Shown here in pieces: positions 1 through 7,036 of a DNA stretch of 9,369 bases (the first letter of the stretch is position 1; each line of letters starts with the position of its first letter). Origin of the DNA: Nitrococcus sp. (GTDB taxonomy: Bacteria; Pseudomonadota; Gammaproteobacteria; Nitrococcales; Nitrococcaceae); NCBI GenBank assembly GCA_030452365.1, contig JAKDMK010000060.1:1-9369 (forward strand), read 5' to 3'. A program made the position numbers and the translations under genes. The notes under the pieces are model-generated. The model did not search any database, was not told the origin of the DNA, and saw only the letters and a list, made by a program, of their open reading frames with translations.

Positions 1-256
1 CTGTGCCGTGCCGAAGCCCACGCGGTGCGCTCTGGCGGAACACGCGGTAAATACGTCCATGTAGGCTCGATGGCGGCATCCTTGCCAGCGACGGCCCCCC
101 CGCCAATGCGCACGACCCCGAGCTGATAATGCTTCTGCAATCATTCGGGATGGTACAGCTTAACGAAGGCGAAGCGGGGCAGAAGCGGTCAGCGTGCCGG
201 CGGGGGGGTGCGGAGAAGCTAATGTTCGTCCGGGATGTGACAGCTAGGCTCGGGCT
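1..256. other. Intergenic region without a convincing gene
   Basis: No supported gene lies here. The +1 frame is open from the window edge to a TGA at 124-126, but the predicted peptide (ending PPPMRTTPS) is low in complexity and resembles no family I know, so I read it as translated intergenic DNA. The stretch contains a C7 run (95-101), a G7 run (202-208), several inverted repeats listed separately, and a direct repeat of GAAGCGG (171-177 and 182-188). No clear sigma70 promoter for the downstream gene is visible. Confidence 0.5.
95..208. repeat. Nested inverted repeats, possible structured intergenic element
   Basis: Several complementary segments nest in order. CCCCCCCGCC (95-104) pairs perfectly with GGCGGGGGGG (199-208). 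GCACG (110-114) pairs with CGTGC (193-197). ACC (115-117) pairs with GGT (187-189). GCTTCTGC (131-138) pairs with GCAGAAGC (179-186). TTCG (144-147) pairs with CGAA (164-167). Together these give about 30 base pairs in a single long imperfect hairpin. Just upstream is a small degenerate hairpin around TGGC (71-74) and GCCA (84-87). The pairings are seen directly. That this is a dispersed intergenic repeat or a structured RNA is inference; the style of the sequence resembles palindromic intergenic repeats of gammaproteobacteria. Confidence 0.35.
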
Positions 257-2041
257 ATGGCCTATGAGGTGATCGTTCGCAACGGCCTGTGGTTCGACGG
301 AACCGGGAGCGCGCCGCGGATCCGCAACCTCGGCATACGTAACGGCGTAGTGGCGGCGGTGTCGGCCGAGCCATTGGACGAGACCGGTTGCCGGGAGGTG
401 ATCGATGCGGCCGGCAAGTGGGTTGTGCCTGGCTTCCTCGATGTGCACACCCACTACGACGCCGAGGTGCTGCTCGATCCCGGGCTTAGGGAGTCAGTGC
501 GTCACGGGGTGACTACGCTGGTGCTGGGCAACTGCTCGCTTTCCGCGGTGTACGCCGATAACGAAGACGCCGCCGATCTGTTCAGCCGCGTGGAGGCGGT
601 GCCGCGAAAGTTTGTCCTTGACGCGCTGAACAAGAAAAGGACCTGGTCGACGTCCGCCGAGTACGTCAGGGCGCTCGATGCGCTGCCGCTCGGGCCTAAC
701 GTGACCTCGATGTTGGGTCATTCGGACCTGCGCACCTCGGTGCTCGGCTTGGACCGTGCCACCGACGATCAGGTCCGGCCGACTAAGTCCGAGCTATGCC
801 AAATGACCGCGCGCCTTTCCGACGCGCTCGACGCCGGCTTTCTGGGCTTGTCGGGCATGGACTCCGCGATGGACAAGCTCGATGGCGACCGCTACCGCTC
901 GCGCGGGCTGCCCTCGACCTTCGCGACCTGGCATGAGCGGCGCAAGCTGATCGCCGTGCTGCGCAAGCGCGGGCGGATCTTACAAAGCGCGCCCAACATC
1001 AAGCGCCCCTTGCTAGGGTTGTTGTTCTTCCTGGCCAGCAGTCGAATGTTCGGCCTACGCCGCGCGGTGCGGATGAGCCTGCTGCTTGCGGCAGATCTGA
1101 AGGCGGCGCCCAGAGCCGCGTGCGTACTGGGTCCGTGCACGCGCGTGCTCAACGCGCTGCTTGGCGCCAGCATACGTTTTCAGCACCTGCCGGTGCCGTT
1201 TCAATTGTATTCCGATGGAATCGACCTGCCCGTCTTCGAGGAGTTCGGTGCAGGTACCGCAGCGCTGCACCTGCGCGACCAGCTAGAGCGCAATGCGCTC
1301 TTGGCGGACCCGGAATATCGGCGCCGGTTCCGGCGCGAAATCGATCGCAGAACGCACGTGCCGACCTTGTGGCATCGGAATTTTCACGATGCATTTATCG
1401 TGCAATGCTCAGACCAAATGTTGATCGGCAAGAGCTTCGGGCAAATTGCCGACGAGCGTGCGCTGCATCCGCTCGACGCCTTTCTGGACGTGCTGGTCGA
1501 GCACGGTGAGCGCAACGTGCGCTGGAAAACGACCGTCGCCAACCATCGCCTCAAGGCGCTCAATGCGCTAGCGGCCGAGCCGTCGATCCACATGGGTTTC
1601 TCCGACGCCGGCGCGCACCTGCGCAACATAGCCTTCTACAACTTCCCGCTGAGGCTGCTCAAACGCGTGCGCGATGCACAGCGCGCCGGGGCGCCGTTCT
1701 TGAGTCTCGAGCGCGCGGTATACCGGCTAACCGCCGAGCTGGCCGACTGGTTCGGCCTCGATACCGGCCGCCTGCGTGAGGGTGATTGCGCGGACTTCGT
1801 GGTCATCGATCCAGCCGGTCTCGACGACTCCGTGGATGGTTATTACGAGGCCGAGGTGCCCTTCTATGATGGCCTCAACCGCATGGTCAATCGCAACGAT
1901 GCTGCCGTCGTGGCCACTGCGGTGAACGGAACCATCGTGTATCAGAGCGGACGGTTCCGCGACGGATACGGGCAGACCGTAAAGTCGGGTCGCTTCCTCA
2001 GAGCAAAGAACTACACCGAGCGCGGCGTTAGGAGCACGTAG
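257..2041 (+). CDS. Amidohydrolase of the N-acyl-D-amino-acid deacylase family
   Basis: A 594-residue cytoplasmic metal-dependent hydrolase, expected to cleave an amide such as the N-acyl group of a D-amino acid; the substrate is not determinable. The fold is the amidohydrolase TIM barrel flanked by the small beta domain. The N-terminal segment VRNGLWFDGTG (7-17) and VVPGFLDVHTHYDAE (56-70) carry the HxH metal motif (H64, H66, D68). GNCS places a Cys at 93, where D-aminoacylases have a metal-binding Cys. LGHSDLR gives H155, and GFSDAGAH (447-454) gives the catalytic or metal Asp D450. The C-terminus (FYDGLNRMVNR, then AVNGTIVYQSGR) is typical of the family. Length is somewhat above the 480-500 of classical D-aminoacylases but normal for this long subfamily. 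The start ATG at 257 has only a weak ribosome site, but it gives the expected N-terminus. No signal peptide is visible. It converges on the SDR gene and has no obvious partner. Confidence 0.85.
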   Translation: MAYEVIVRNGLWFDGTGSAPRIRNLGIRNGVVAAVSAEPLDETGCREVIDAAGKWVVPGFLDVHTHYDAEVLLDPGLRESVRHGVTTLVLGNCSLSAVYADNEDAADLFSRVEAVPRKFVLDALNKKRTWSTSAEYVRALDALPLGPNVTSMLGHSDLRTSVLGLDRATDDQVRPTKSELCQMTARLSDALDAGFLGLSGMDSAMDKLDGDRYRSRGLPSTFATWHERRKLIAVLRKRGRILQSAPNIKRPLLGLLFFLASSRMFGLRRAVRMSLLLAADLKAAPRAACVLGPCTRVLNALLGASIRFQHLPVPFQLYSDGIDLPVFEEFGAGTAALHLRDQLERNALLADPEYRRRFRREIDRRTHVPTLWHRNFHDAFIVQCSDQMLIGKSFGQIADERALHPLDAFLDVLVEHGERNVRWKTTVANHRLKALNALAAEPSIHMGFSDAGAHLRNIAFYNFPLRLLKRVRDAQRAGAPFLSLERAVYRLTAELADWFGLDTGRLREGDCADFVVIDPAGLDDSVDGYYEAEVPFYDGLNRMVNRNDAAVVATAVNGTIVYQSGRFRDGYGQTVKSGRFLRAKNYTERGVRST

Positions 2042-2066
2042 ACTGTCCGCAGTGATAGCAGTCTGA

Positions 2067-2101
2067 TTGCGCACCTCGGAATGGCCGGCCCAACTGCGCA
2101 A
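2067..2101. repeat. Inverted repeat between convergent genes
   Basis: TTGCGCA (2067-2073) and TGCGCAA (2095-2101) are perfect inverted copies. The 21-base loop contains the 8-bp palindrome GGCCGGCC (2083-2090). It lies between the stop of the amidohydrolase and the stop of the SDR gene, where a bidirectional terminator would be expected. No T-tract follows on either strand, so a classical intrinsic terminator is not supported. Confidence 0.3.
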
Positions 2102-2142
2102 CGATACTTACGCGCCCCCGGCAAGCCGCGACATGCGCCGCC

Positions 2143-2958
2143 TTAAGTGTCGGTCGGTGTGGTTCGTTTGAGTGGGCCACGCCGGGATTCGGCTTTTGGG
2201 CGGCTTTGCGATCGGACCAACCGGTGCAACAGCGCCGGACTGATTGCCCCGAGCCAATCGAGCACGCGATAGTGGCGTGGAATACACAACTCGAGCCGCG
2301 GGCGCTTCAGCAGGCTCAGGACACCCTCGGCAATGCGCTCCGGCTCGATCCAGCGCTTGCGCATCTGGTCGCGCAGTGTACTGAAGCTCGGCTGCTCGAA
2401 GTAATCGGTGCGCACGACACCGGGATTGATGTAGCTAAAATCCACGCCGCTGCCGGTATGTTCGGCCGCCAGCGTCTGGATCATCGAGACCAAAGCGCAC
2501 TTGGCGGCAGAGTAGCCGGTGTGTCCCCACGGTCCCATTTTCGTCGAGATGGACGCGACGCCGATTACGTGTCCGCTGCCGCGCTCGATCATGCCCGGCA
2601 ACACCGCGCTGATGAGCCAGACGGAGGCGAAGTAGTTCACCTCCATCAACGTGCGATGGTCCTGCGCCGTGTGTTCGGCGAACGGCCGATACAGGCCGTA
2701 GCCGGCGTTGCTCACCAGTACGTCCGGCACACCATGATCGCGCAGCGCTCGCTGAACCACCTCGTGCAGATGATCCGGGTTACTTAGATCGACCGGATAC
2801 GCGAAGCTGGGGGCATGTTGGCCAAGTGTGGCGCGCAGTGCTTCGAGCCGATCGGCCCGCCGCGCCATGAGCACAGTCCGATACCCGCACTGTGCAAGTC
2901 GCGTCGCCGTAGCGCAGCCGATCCCGCTCGAAGCGCCTGTGATCATCGCCAAAGCCAT
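2143..2958 (-). CDS. Short-chain dehydrogenase/reductase (classical SDR)
   Basis: A 271-residue NAD(P)-dependent oxidoreductase with a Rossmann fold. The cofactor-binding motif TGASSGIG spans residues 7-14. MARR (31-34), with two arginines after beta-2, favours NADPH over NADH. The NAG motif is at 84-86, the structural Asn of EVNYF at 108, the catalytic Ser in VASIS at 136, and YSAAK gives Tyr149 and Lys153. INPGVVRT (177-184) is the usual post-catalytic segment. The last 25 or so residues are rich in Arg, Lys and Pro and probably disordered. The substrate cannot be inferred. The ATG at 2958 places the glycine-rich motif at the usual distance from the N-terminus; the upstream GGA is only a weak ribosome site. 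The gene is transcribed towards the amidohydrolase and is not clearly linked to any neighbour. Confidence 0.9.
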   Translation of the reverse strand: MALAMITGASSGIGCATATRLAQCGYRTVLMARRADRLEALRATLGQHAPSFAYPVDLSNPDHLHEVVQRALRDHGVPDVLVSNAGYGLYRPFAEHTAQDHRTLMEVNYFASVWLISAVLPGMIERGSGHVIGVASISTKMGPWGHTGYSAAKCALVSMIQTLAAEHTGSGVDFSYINPGVVRTDYFEQPSFSTLRDQMRKRWIEPERIAEGVLSLLKRPRLELCIPRHYRVLDWLGAISPALLHRLVRSQSRPKAESRRGPLKRTTPTDT

Positions 2959-2999
2959 GTTCCATAGTGTACTCGCCCACTCGCGACTAGAATAGGCTC

Positions 3000-3140
3000 A
3001 TGCGGTACGCCTACTGCCAATACACCGGTGAGTCATTGCCCGCGCCAGATGCGCTCTTCCCGCCGCCGAAGGTCATGCAGTTCATTCTGCAATACGCGAT
3101 CGATGGCGGCGGCCGTCTACGCCAGCAGTGCGGGGCTTAG
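3000..3140 (+). pseudogene. Short reading frame, probable 5' remnant of a longer gene
   Basis: An ATG-started frame of 46 codons ending in TAG. The first 33 or so residues look like real protein: it begins MRYAYCQYTGE and continues with LFPPPKVMQFILQYA, an amphipathic helix-like segment. The composition matches GC-rich coding DNA. From about residue 34 the sequence becomes Gly- and Arg-rich (IDGGGRLRQQ), runs into the antisense 3' end of suhB, and stops. The MRYxY start and FPPPxVxxFIxxY segment remind me of the N-terminus of VWA (CoxE-like) proteins encoded next to MoxR ATPases, but I am unsure of this. The likeliest reading is a gene truncated by a deletion that fused its start to the suhB 3' end. 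It could also be a genuine small protein or a chance frame. The ribosome site is weak. Confidence 0.4.
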
Positions 3141-3914
3141 GTGGGGCGTGATCGTGCTCAGTAGGTGCTGACAAAGGCGCGGGCTGCCGGCGACTACATT
3201 GCCGTTCTCGAGATAGCGGTCGCGACCGCTGAAGTCGCTAATGATCCCTCCCGCTTCTTGGACTAGCAGTGCGCCGGCGGCGATATCCCACTCCTTGAGG
3301 CCGACTTCCCAGAAACCATCCAACCGACCACAGGCGACGTAGGCGAGATCAAGCGCGGCGGAGCCGGCGCGACGCAAATCGCCGACATGCATGAATACGG
3401 ACCCGAACATCGCCAGATAGGCTTCGCGGTGCTCGGGCTGGCGGAATGGAAACCCGGTTCCCAGCAGCGCCCCTTCGATTCCCCGCAGCGGATTGACCCG
3501 AATGCGACGGTTCTCCAAGGTGGCGCCGGCCCCGCGCTTGGCGGTAAAGAGCTCCTGGCGCAGCGGGTCGTAAATCACTCCGACCTCGAGCACGCCGCGG
3601 TGCTTCATGGCAATCGAGACCGCCCAGTGCGGGAAGCCGTGGAGGAAGTTCCTGGTCCCATCGAGCGGATCGATGATCCAAACGCAGTCGGCATCCTCGG
3701 TGCCGCCGGACTCTTCCCCTATCACTGCATGCTCGGGATAGGCCTTGTGCAGCACGCCCCGGATCTCCTGCTCGGCCATGCGATCGACGTCACTGACGAA
3801 ATCGTTGGGCCCCTTCTCCTCGACCCTTACCCGGTCGAGGCGATCAGCGTAGCGTACGATGATATTGCCGGCGCTGCGCGCGGCGCGCACGGCGATGTTC
3901 ACCATTGGATGCAT
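3117..3914 (-). CDS. suhB: Inositol-1-monophosphatase family protein SuhB
   Basis: A 265-residue Mg-dependent phosphatase; E. coli SuhB is 267. SuhB hydrolyses inositol monophosphates and, in enterobacteria, also works with the Nus factors in rRNA antitermination. The start MHPMVNIAVRAARSAGN matches the known SuhB N-terminus almost exactly, which fixes the ATG at 3914 even though the frame stays open further upstream and no strong Shine-Dalgarno is present. Metal-binding motifs are intact: GEESG with E67, WIIDPLDGTRNF with D82 and D85, and KEWDIAAG with D210. GTGFPFR (152-158) and RRAGSAALDLAYVACGRLDGFWE (181-203) are further family signatures. It is transcribed divergently from trmJ, the common gammaproteobacterial arrangement. 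Its 3' end overlaps the small remnant on the opposite strand. Confidence 0.96.
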   Translation of the reverse strand: MHPMVNIAVRAARSAGNIIVRYADRLDRVRVEEKGPNDFVSDVDRMAEQEIRGVLHKAYPEHAVIGEESGGTEDADCVWIIDPLDGTRNFLHGFPHWAVSIAMKHRGVLEVGVIYDPLRQELFTAKRGAGATLENRRIRVNPLRGIEGALLGTGFPFRQPEHREAYLAMFGSVFMHVGDLRRAGSAALDLAYVACGRLDGFWEVGLKEWDIAAGALLVQEAGGIISDFSGRDRYLENGNVVAGSPRLCQHLLSTITPHLSPALLA

Positions 3915-3958
3915 AGCTAGGATGGAGACTCGAGCTGCCGAACAATGGACGCACGCAA

Positions 3959-3987
3959 AGCATATCAGCAAAACTCCGGCGCTTGAA
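3959..3987 (-). promoter_or_regulatory. Possible sigma70 promoter for suhB
   Basis: On the minus strand, TTCAAG (3982-3987) and TATGCT (3959-3964) are separated by 17 bases, the optimal sigma70 spacing. They match the consensus at 3 of 6 and 4 of 6 positions. The site lies 45 bases upstream of the suhB ATG within the 87-bp divergent spacer. The match is weak and based on position and spacing only. Confidence 0.25.
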
Positions 3988-4001
3988 TTCGGTGATAGAC
4001 C

Positions 4002-4733
4002 ATGAACCCTGACAATGTTCGTATCGTGTTGCTTGGGACGACCCACCCCGGCAATATCGGCTCGGCCGCACGCGCCATGAAGACCATGGGGCTCTCCCGG
4101 CTGCATTTGGTCGCCCCGCTGTATTACCCCGATGATCGGGCGCAGGCCACGGCCGGACACGCCGCCGATGTGCTGAGCGCGGCTCTCGTTCACGACGATC
4201 TGCACGCGGCGCTGCTTGGCACGCGGCTGGTTTTTGGTCTCACCGCACGAGTGCGGCGTTTGGCGGCAGCGGCGCTCGATGTCCGGTCCTGCGCGTTGCG
4301 GCTCGCCAAGGTGAGTACGGCTTCTCCTGTGGCGTTGCTATTCGGACGCGAGGACTCCGGTCTTACCAACGCGCAGCTTTCTCACTGTCACGGCGTGGTG
4401 CATATCCCAGCCAACCCCACATACCCGGTGCTCAACGTGGCGGCGGCAGTGCAGATCGTCTGCTATGAGTTGTTCCTCGCCGGCGGTTGCCCGGGGAGCG
4501 TCCGGGATGAGCTCCCAGGCGCTGCGCATTCGCCGGTGGCGCCCATGGAGGAATTGGAAGGATTGTATTGCCATCTGCAGCGAATAATTGGCGCGTGCGG
4601 CTATGCTCGGCACCGTCCCGATACGCTGCTCATGCAACGCCTGCGGCGGCTGTTCAATCGCGCACGGCCCGAGCGTGCCGAGATTAATTTGCTGCGCGGG
4701 ATACTCACGGCGATCGAGCGCCGATTGGAATAA
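4002..4733 (+). CDS. trmJ: tRNA (cytidine/uridine-2'-O-)-methyltransferase TrmJ
   Basis: A 243-residue SPOUT-class methyltransferase; E. coli TrmJ is 246. It uses S-adenosylmethionine to methylate the 2'-O of position 32 in the tRNA anticodon loop. All three SPOUT motifs are present: HPGNIGSAARAMKTMG (15-30, with the conserved Arg24), LLFGREDSGLTN (112-123, Arg116), and IPANPTYPVLNVAAAVQ (135-151), which forms the trefoil-knot cofactor pocket. The C-terminal third (about 165-243) is the usual extension, with the family-typical RLRRLFNRA segment. The ATG at 4002 is preceded by GGTGA (3991-3995) at a 6-base spacing. The gene sits between suhB and cysE, its usual place upstream of the ISC locus. 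Confidence 0.95.
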   Translation: MNPDNVRIVLLGTTHPGNIGSAARAMKTMGLSRLHLVAPLYYPDDRAQATAGHAADVLSAALVHDDLHAALLGTRLVFGLTARVRRLAAAALDVRSCALRLAKVSTASPVALLFGREDSGLTNAQLSHCHGVVHIPANPTYPVLNVAAAVQIVCYELFLAGGCPGSVRDELPGAAHSPVAPMEELEGLYCHLQRIIGACGYARHRPDTLLMQRLRRLFNRARPERAEINLLRGILTAIERRLE

Positions 4734-4906
4734 TGGCAGTCCGCGGTGCGAACCCCGTATACTTGACGGGTGATGCGCAACTTCGGCCCAGATCATTTGC
4801 TGTGTATCCAGGGGCGCGCGGCAATCCGTCCGGGTAGGCTGACGCCCCGAGCCTAGCTGTACCTTGCGGCTTATCCCTGCATGGGCCGACTTGCGAGGCC
4901 ATCATC
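4734..4906 (+). promoter_or_regulatory. Leader region of the cysE-isc operon with potential stem-loops
   Basis: This 173-bp gap is the only sizeable space before the operon, so the operon promoter probably lies here or upstream. TATACT (4758-4763) resembles a -10 box but has no good -35 at the right spacing. Two pairings are visible. TAGGCT (4835-4840) pairs with AGCCTA (4850-4855) around a 9-base loop. GGGGCG (4811-4816) can pair with CGCCCC (4843-4848), which lies in that loop, so the two would form alternatives or a pseudoknot. Neither is followed by a T-tract. I see no recognisable IscR-type site or known riboswitch. Confidence 0.3.
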
Positions 4907-5740
4907 ATGTTCAAGCGCCTACGAGAAGACATCCGCTGCGTCATGGATCGTGACCCCGCGGCACGCAACGTATTCGAGGTGATCACCAGCTACCCGGGCG
5001 TGCACGCGGTGCTGGCGCAGCGCCTGAATTATTGGTTATGGCAGCATGGCTTGCGGTGGTTGGGCCGGTTTTTGTCCCTTTTCTCGCGCTGGTTTACCGG
5101 GATCGAGATTCATCCGGGAGCCCGCATCGGCCGACGCTTTTTCATCGACCATGGTATGGGGGTAGTTATTGGCGAGACCGCGGAGATCGGCGATGACTGC
5201 ACCCTTTACCATGGGGTGACCTTGGGTGGAACCTCGTGGGAGAAGGGCAAGCGGCATCCCACGCTGGGTAATGATGTCATCGTCGGCGCCGGTGCCAAGA
5301 TCCTCGGGCCGATTCATGTAGGCAATGGCGCGCGCATTGGCTCCAACGCGGTCGTAGTCAAAGATGTGCCGGAGGGCGCCACCATGGTCGGGATACCGGC
5401 GCGCATGGCCGGAGTGCACCGATCCGAATTGACCGCGGAGGAGCGCCGCCGCGAGGAGGTGGCAAGGCGGATTGGTTTCGACGCCTATGGGGCGACCCGC
5501 GACGTCCACGACCCGGTATCCAAGGCCATCAACGCCCTCTTGGATCACGTCCAGGCCACCGACCGGCGCCTAGAGGAGATGTGCAGCGCGCTGCGAAGGC
5601 TCGGCGCCGATGTCGATCACGAGCGGCTGCCGGATATCAAAGGCTGTCAGATCGAGGACAATACCATTCCGTCTGAACAGGAGTCGACCGAGCGCGTGGT
5701 AGAGAGCAGCAACGAACGCCGCAAGCACGTGGGTCGTTAA
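4907..5740 (+). CDS. cysE: Serine O-acetyltransferase (EpsC-type CysE)
   Basis: A 277-residue cytoplasmic enzyme that transfers acetyl from acetyl-CoA to L-serine, giving O-acetylserine for cysteine synthesis. It is the short EpsC-like form: the N-terminal helical domain (about 1-64) is shorter than in E. coli CysE. The left-handed beta-helix of hexapeptide repeats covers about 65-165. [10 protein letters not shown] (66-75) and [12 protein letters not shown] (80-91) include the catalytic His82, with E67 in the place of the E. coli Asp143. [19 protein letters not shown] (100-118) is the acetyl-CoA and serine region. The last 105 residues form a family-typical tail (RRIGFDAYG, then [14 protein letters not shown]) ending in a charged, probably disordered stretch. 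GAGG (4895-4898) lies 8 bases before the ATG. It is followed after 9 bp by iscS, which ties cysteine supply to cysteine desulfuration. Confidence 0.94.
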   Translation: MFKRLREDIRCVMDRDPAARNVFEVITSYPGVHAVLAQRLNYWLWQHGLRWLGRFLSLFSRWFTGIEIHPGARIGRRFFIDHGMGVVIGETAEIGDDCTLYHGVTLGGTSWEKGKRHPTLGNDVIVGAGAKILGPIHVGNGARIGSNAVVVKDVPEGATMVGIPARMAGVHRSELTAEERRREEVARRIGFDAYGATRDVHDPVSKAINALLDHVQATDRRLEEMCSALRRLGADVDHERLPDIKGCQIEDNTIPSEQESTERVVESSNERRKHVGR

Positions 5741-5749
5741 AACCAGCCA

Positions 5750-7036
5750 ATGAGCGCAGGCCAGCAAGGGAGCATTTATCTCGATTATGCGGCTGCAACG
5801 CCAGTGGACCCGGAAGTCGCGCGGGCCATGGCGAATTACCTGACCGCAGACGGCGTCTTCGCAAATCCGGCGAGCGATCACACGCTTGGCCGGCAAGCGG
5901 CCGCGGCGCTCGCGCTGGCGCGGCATCGCGTCTGCGCGCTAATCGGCGCCGAGCCCGCCGAGCTCGTGTTCACGTCCGGTGCGACGGAGGCGAACAATCT
6001 CGCCATCTCCGGTGCGGCGCGCTGGCGGCGGCAGCATGGGCGCGGCCGGCGTATCGTGACAGTGCGCACCGAGCACAAGTCGGTGCTTGGGGTCTGTGCC
6101 GCCTTGGCCGGCGAGGGTTTCGAGGTGCGTTATCTCGATGTCTGTCCCGACGGACGCGTCGATCCCAAGGCTCTGGATGGCGTTTTGGACGGCGACACCG
6201 CATTGGTTTCCGTGATGCACGTCAACAACGAAACCGGTGTGATCCAGGACCTGCCGGCGCTGGCGGCACGCGTAAAGGCTGTGGGCGCGTTGCTGCATGT
6301 GGACGCCGTGCAGAGCATCGGCCGTGAGCCGTTGGATGTGCGGGCGCTGCCGGTAGATCTGCTCTCGTTGTCGGCCCATAAGCTCTATGGGCCCAAGGGG
6401 GTTGGCGCGCTCTATGTCCGGCAACGGCCACGGGTGCGGCTGTGCCCGCTGTTGCACGGCGGTGGTCAGGAAGCCGGTCTGCGTCCCGGCACCGTGCCCG
6501 TGCACCAAGCGGTGGGTATGGGGATTGCTTTCGAGTTGGCGGCGCGATGCCGCGAAGCCGACGCAATACGGCTCAAAGCCTTGCGCCAGCGGCTGCGCGA
6601 GTCATTGGCGGCCCTGGGCGGGGTGGTGCTCAATGGTTGTGAGGACGGTGCGGCGCATATACTCAATGTGAGCTTCATCGGCGTCCAGGGCGAAGCCTTG
6701 GCTTACGAGCTGCAAGCGGCGGATCTTGCCATAGCCTCCGGGTCGGCGTGCACGGCAGGCTCGACCCGAGCGCAGTCGCATGTGCTGCAAGCGATGGGAC
6801 GGCCGCAGGCGCTTGCGCACGCGGCCGTGCGCTTCAGCCTGGGGCGCATGACCACGGAGCGTGAAATCGATGCCGTGGCCGAACGAATTCGGCCCCGATT
6901 GGATTCCCTGCGCGCGCTCTCGCCGCTCTGGCGCGATTGGTGTCGAGGACACTCGCTACAGACGCTGTATGAGACGGTCACACCGCTGACGGTGCTTGAA
7001 AATTCGTTTGGAGCACGCAATCTTAAAGCCACTTAA
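5750..7036 (+). CDS. iscS: Cysteine desulfurase, IscS type
   Basis: A 428-residue pyridoxal-phosphate enzyme that converts L-cysteine to alanine and leaves a persulfide on its own cysteine, for Fe-S cluster assembly and tRNA thiolation. It aligns along its length with E. coli IscS (404). IYLDYAAATPVDP (9-21) is the N-terminal signature, SGATEANNLAI (76-86) is a cofactor loop, H109 stacks on the cofactor, D185 and Q188 bind the pyridine ring, and K211 in SLSAHKLYGPKG is the Schiff-base lysine. The catalytic persulfide Cys334 is in ASGSACTAGS. SPLWRDWCRG (391-400) matches the conserved C-terminus, after which there are about 20 extra residues compared with E. coli. No iscR precedes it. The ATG lies 9 bp after cysE with a poor ribosome site, suggesting translational coupling. 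Its 3' end overlaps the next frame. Confidence 0.95.
   Translation: MSAGQQGSIYLDYAAATPVDPEVARAMANYLTADGVFANPASDHTLGRQAAAALALARHRVCALIGAEPAELVFTSGATEANNLAISGAARWRRQHGRGRRIVTVRTEHKSVLGVCAALAGEGFEVRYLDVCPDGRVDPKALDGVLDGDTALVSVMHVNNETGVIQDLPALAARVKAVGALLHVDAVQSIGREPLDVRALPVDLLSLSAHKLYGPKGVGALYVRQRPRVRLCPLLHGGGQEAGLRPGTVPVHQAVGMGIAFELAARCREADAIRLKALRQRLRESLAALGGVVLNGCEDGAAHILNVSFIGVQGEALAYELQAADLAIASGSACTAGSTRAQSHVLQAMGRPQALAHAAVRFSLGRMTTEREIDAVAERIRPRLDSLRALSPLWRDWCRGHSLQTLYETVTPLTVLENSFGARNLKAT

Noticed and set aside
1..126. Possible 3' end of a gene entering from the left
   Set aside because: The frame is open, but the peptide is low in complexity and matches nothing recognisable; it overlaps repeat-like DNA.
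2206..2787. Plus-strand 193-residue frame opposite the SDR gene
   Set aside because: The minus strand encodes an intact SDR with all its motifs; the plus frame is rich in scattered His, Arg and Gln with no domain.
3387..3920. Plus-strand frame opposite suhB
   Set aside because: It is the antisense of a clearly conserved gene and shows no protein family features.
3915..4205. Upstream extension of the suhB frame (to 362 residues)
   Set aside because: The extension runs antisense through trmJ and has no family similarity, while the MHPM start at 3914 matches SuhB exactly.
4763..4768. TTGACG as a -35 box before cysE
   Set aside because: No acceptable -10 hexamer occurs 16-19 bases downstream.
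5036..5548. Long minus-strand frame opposite cysE
   Set aside because: It mirrors the hexapeptide-repeat gene, has no recognisable motif, and is a typical antisense shadow in GC-rich DNA.
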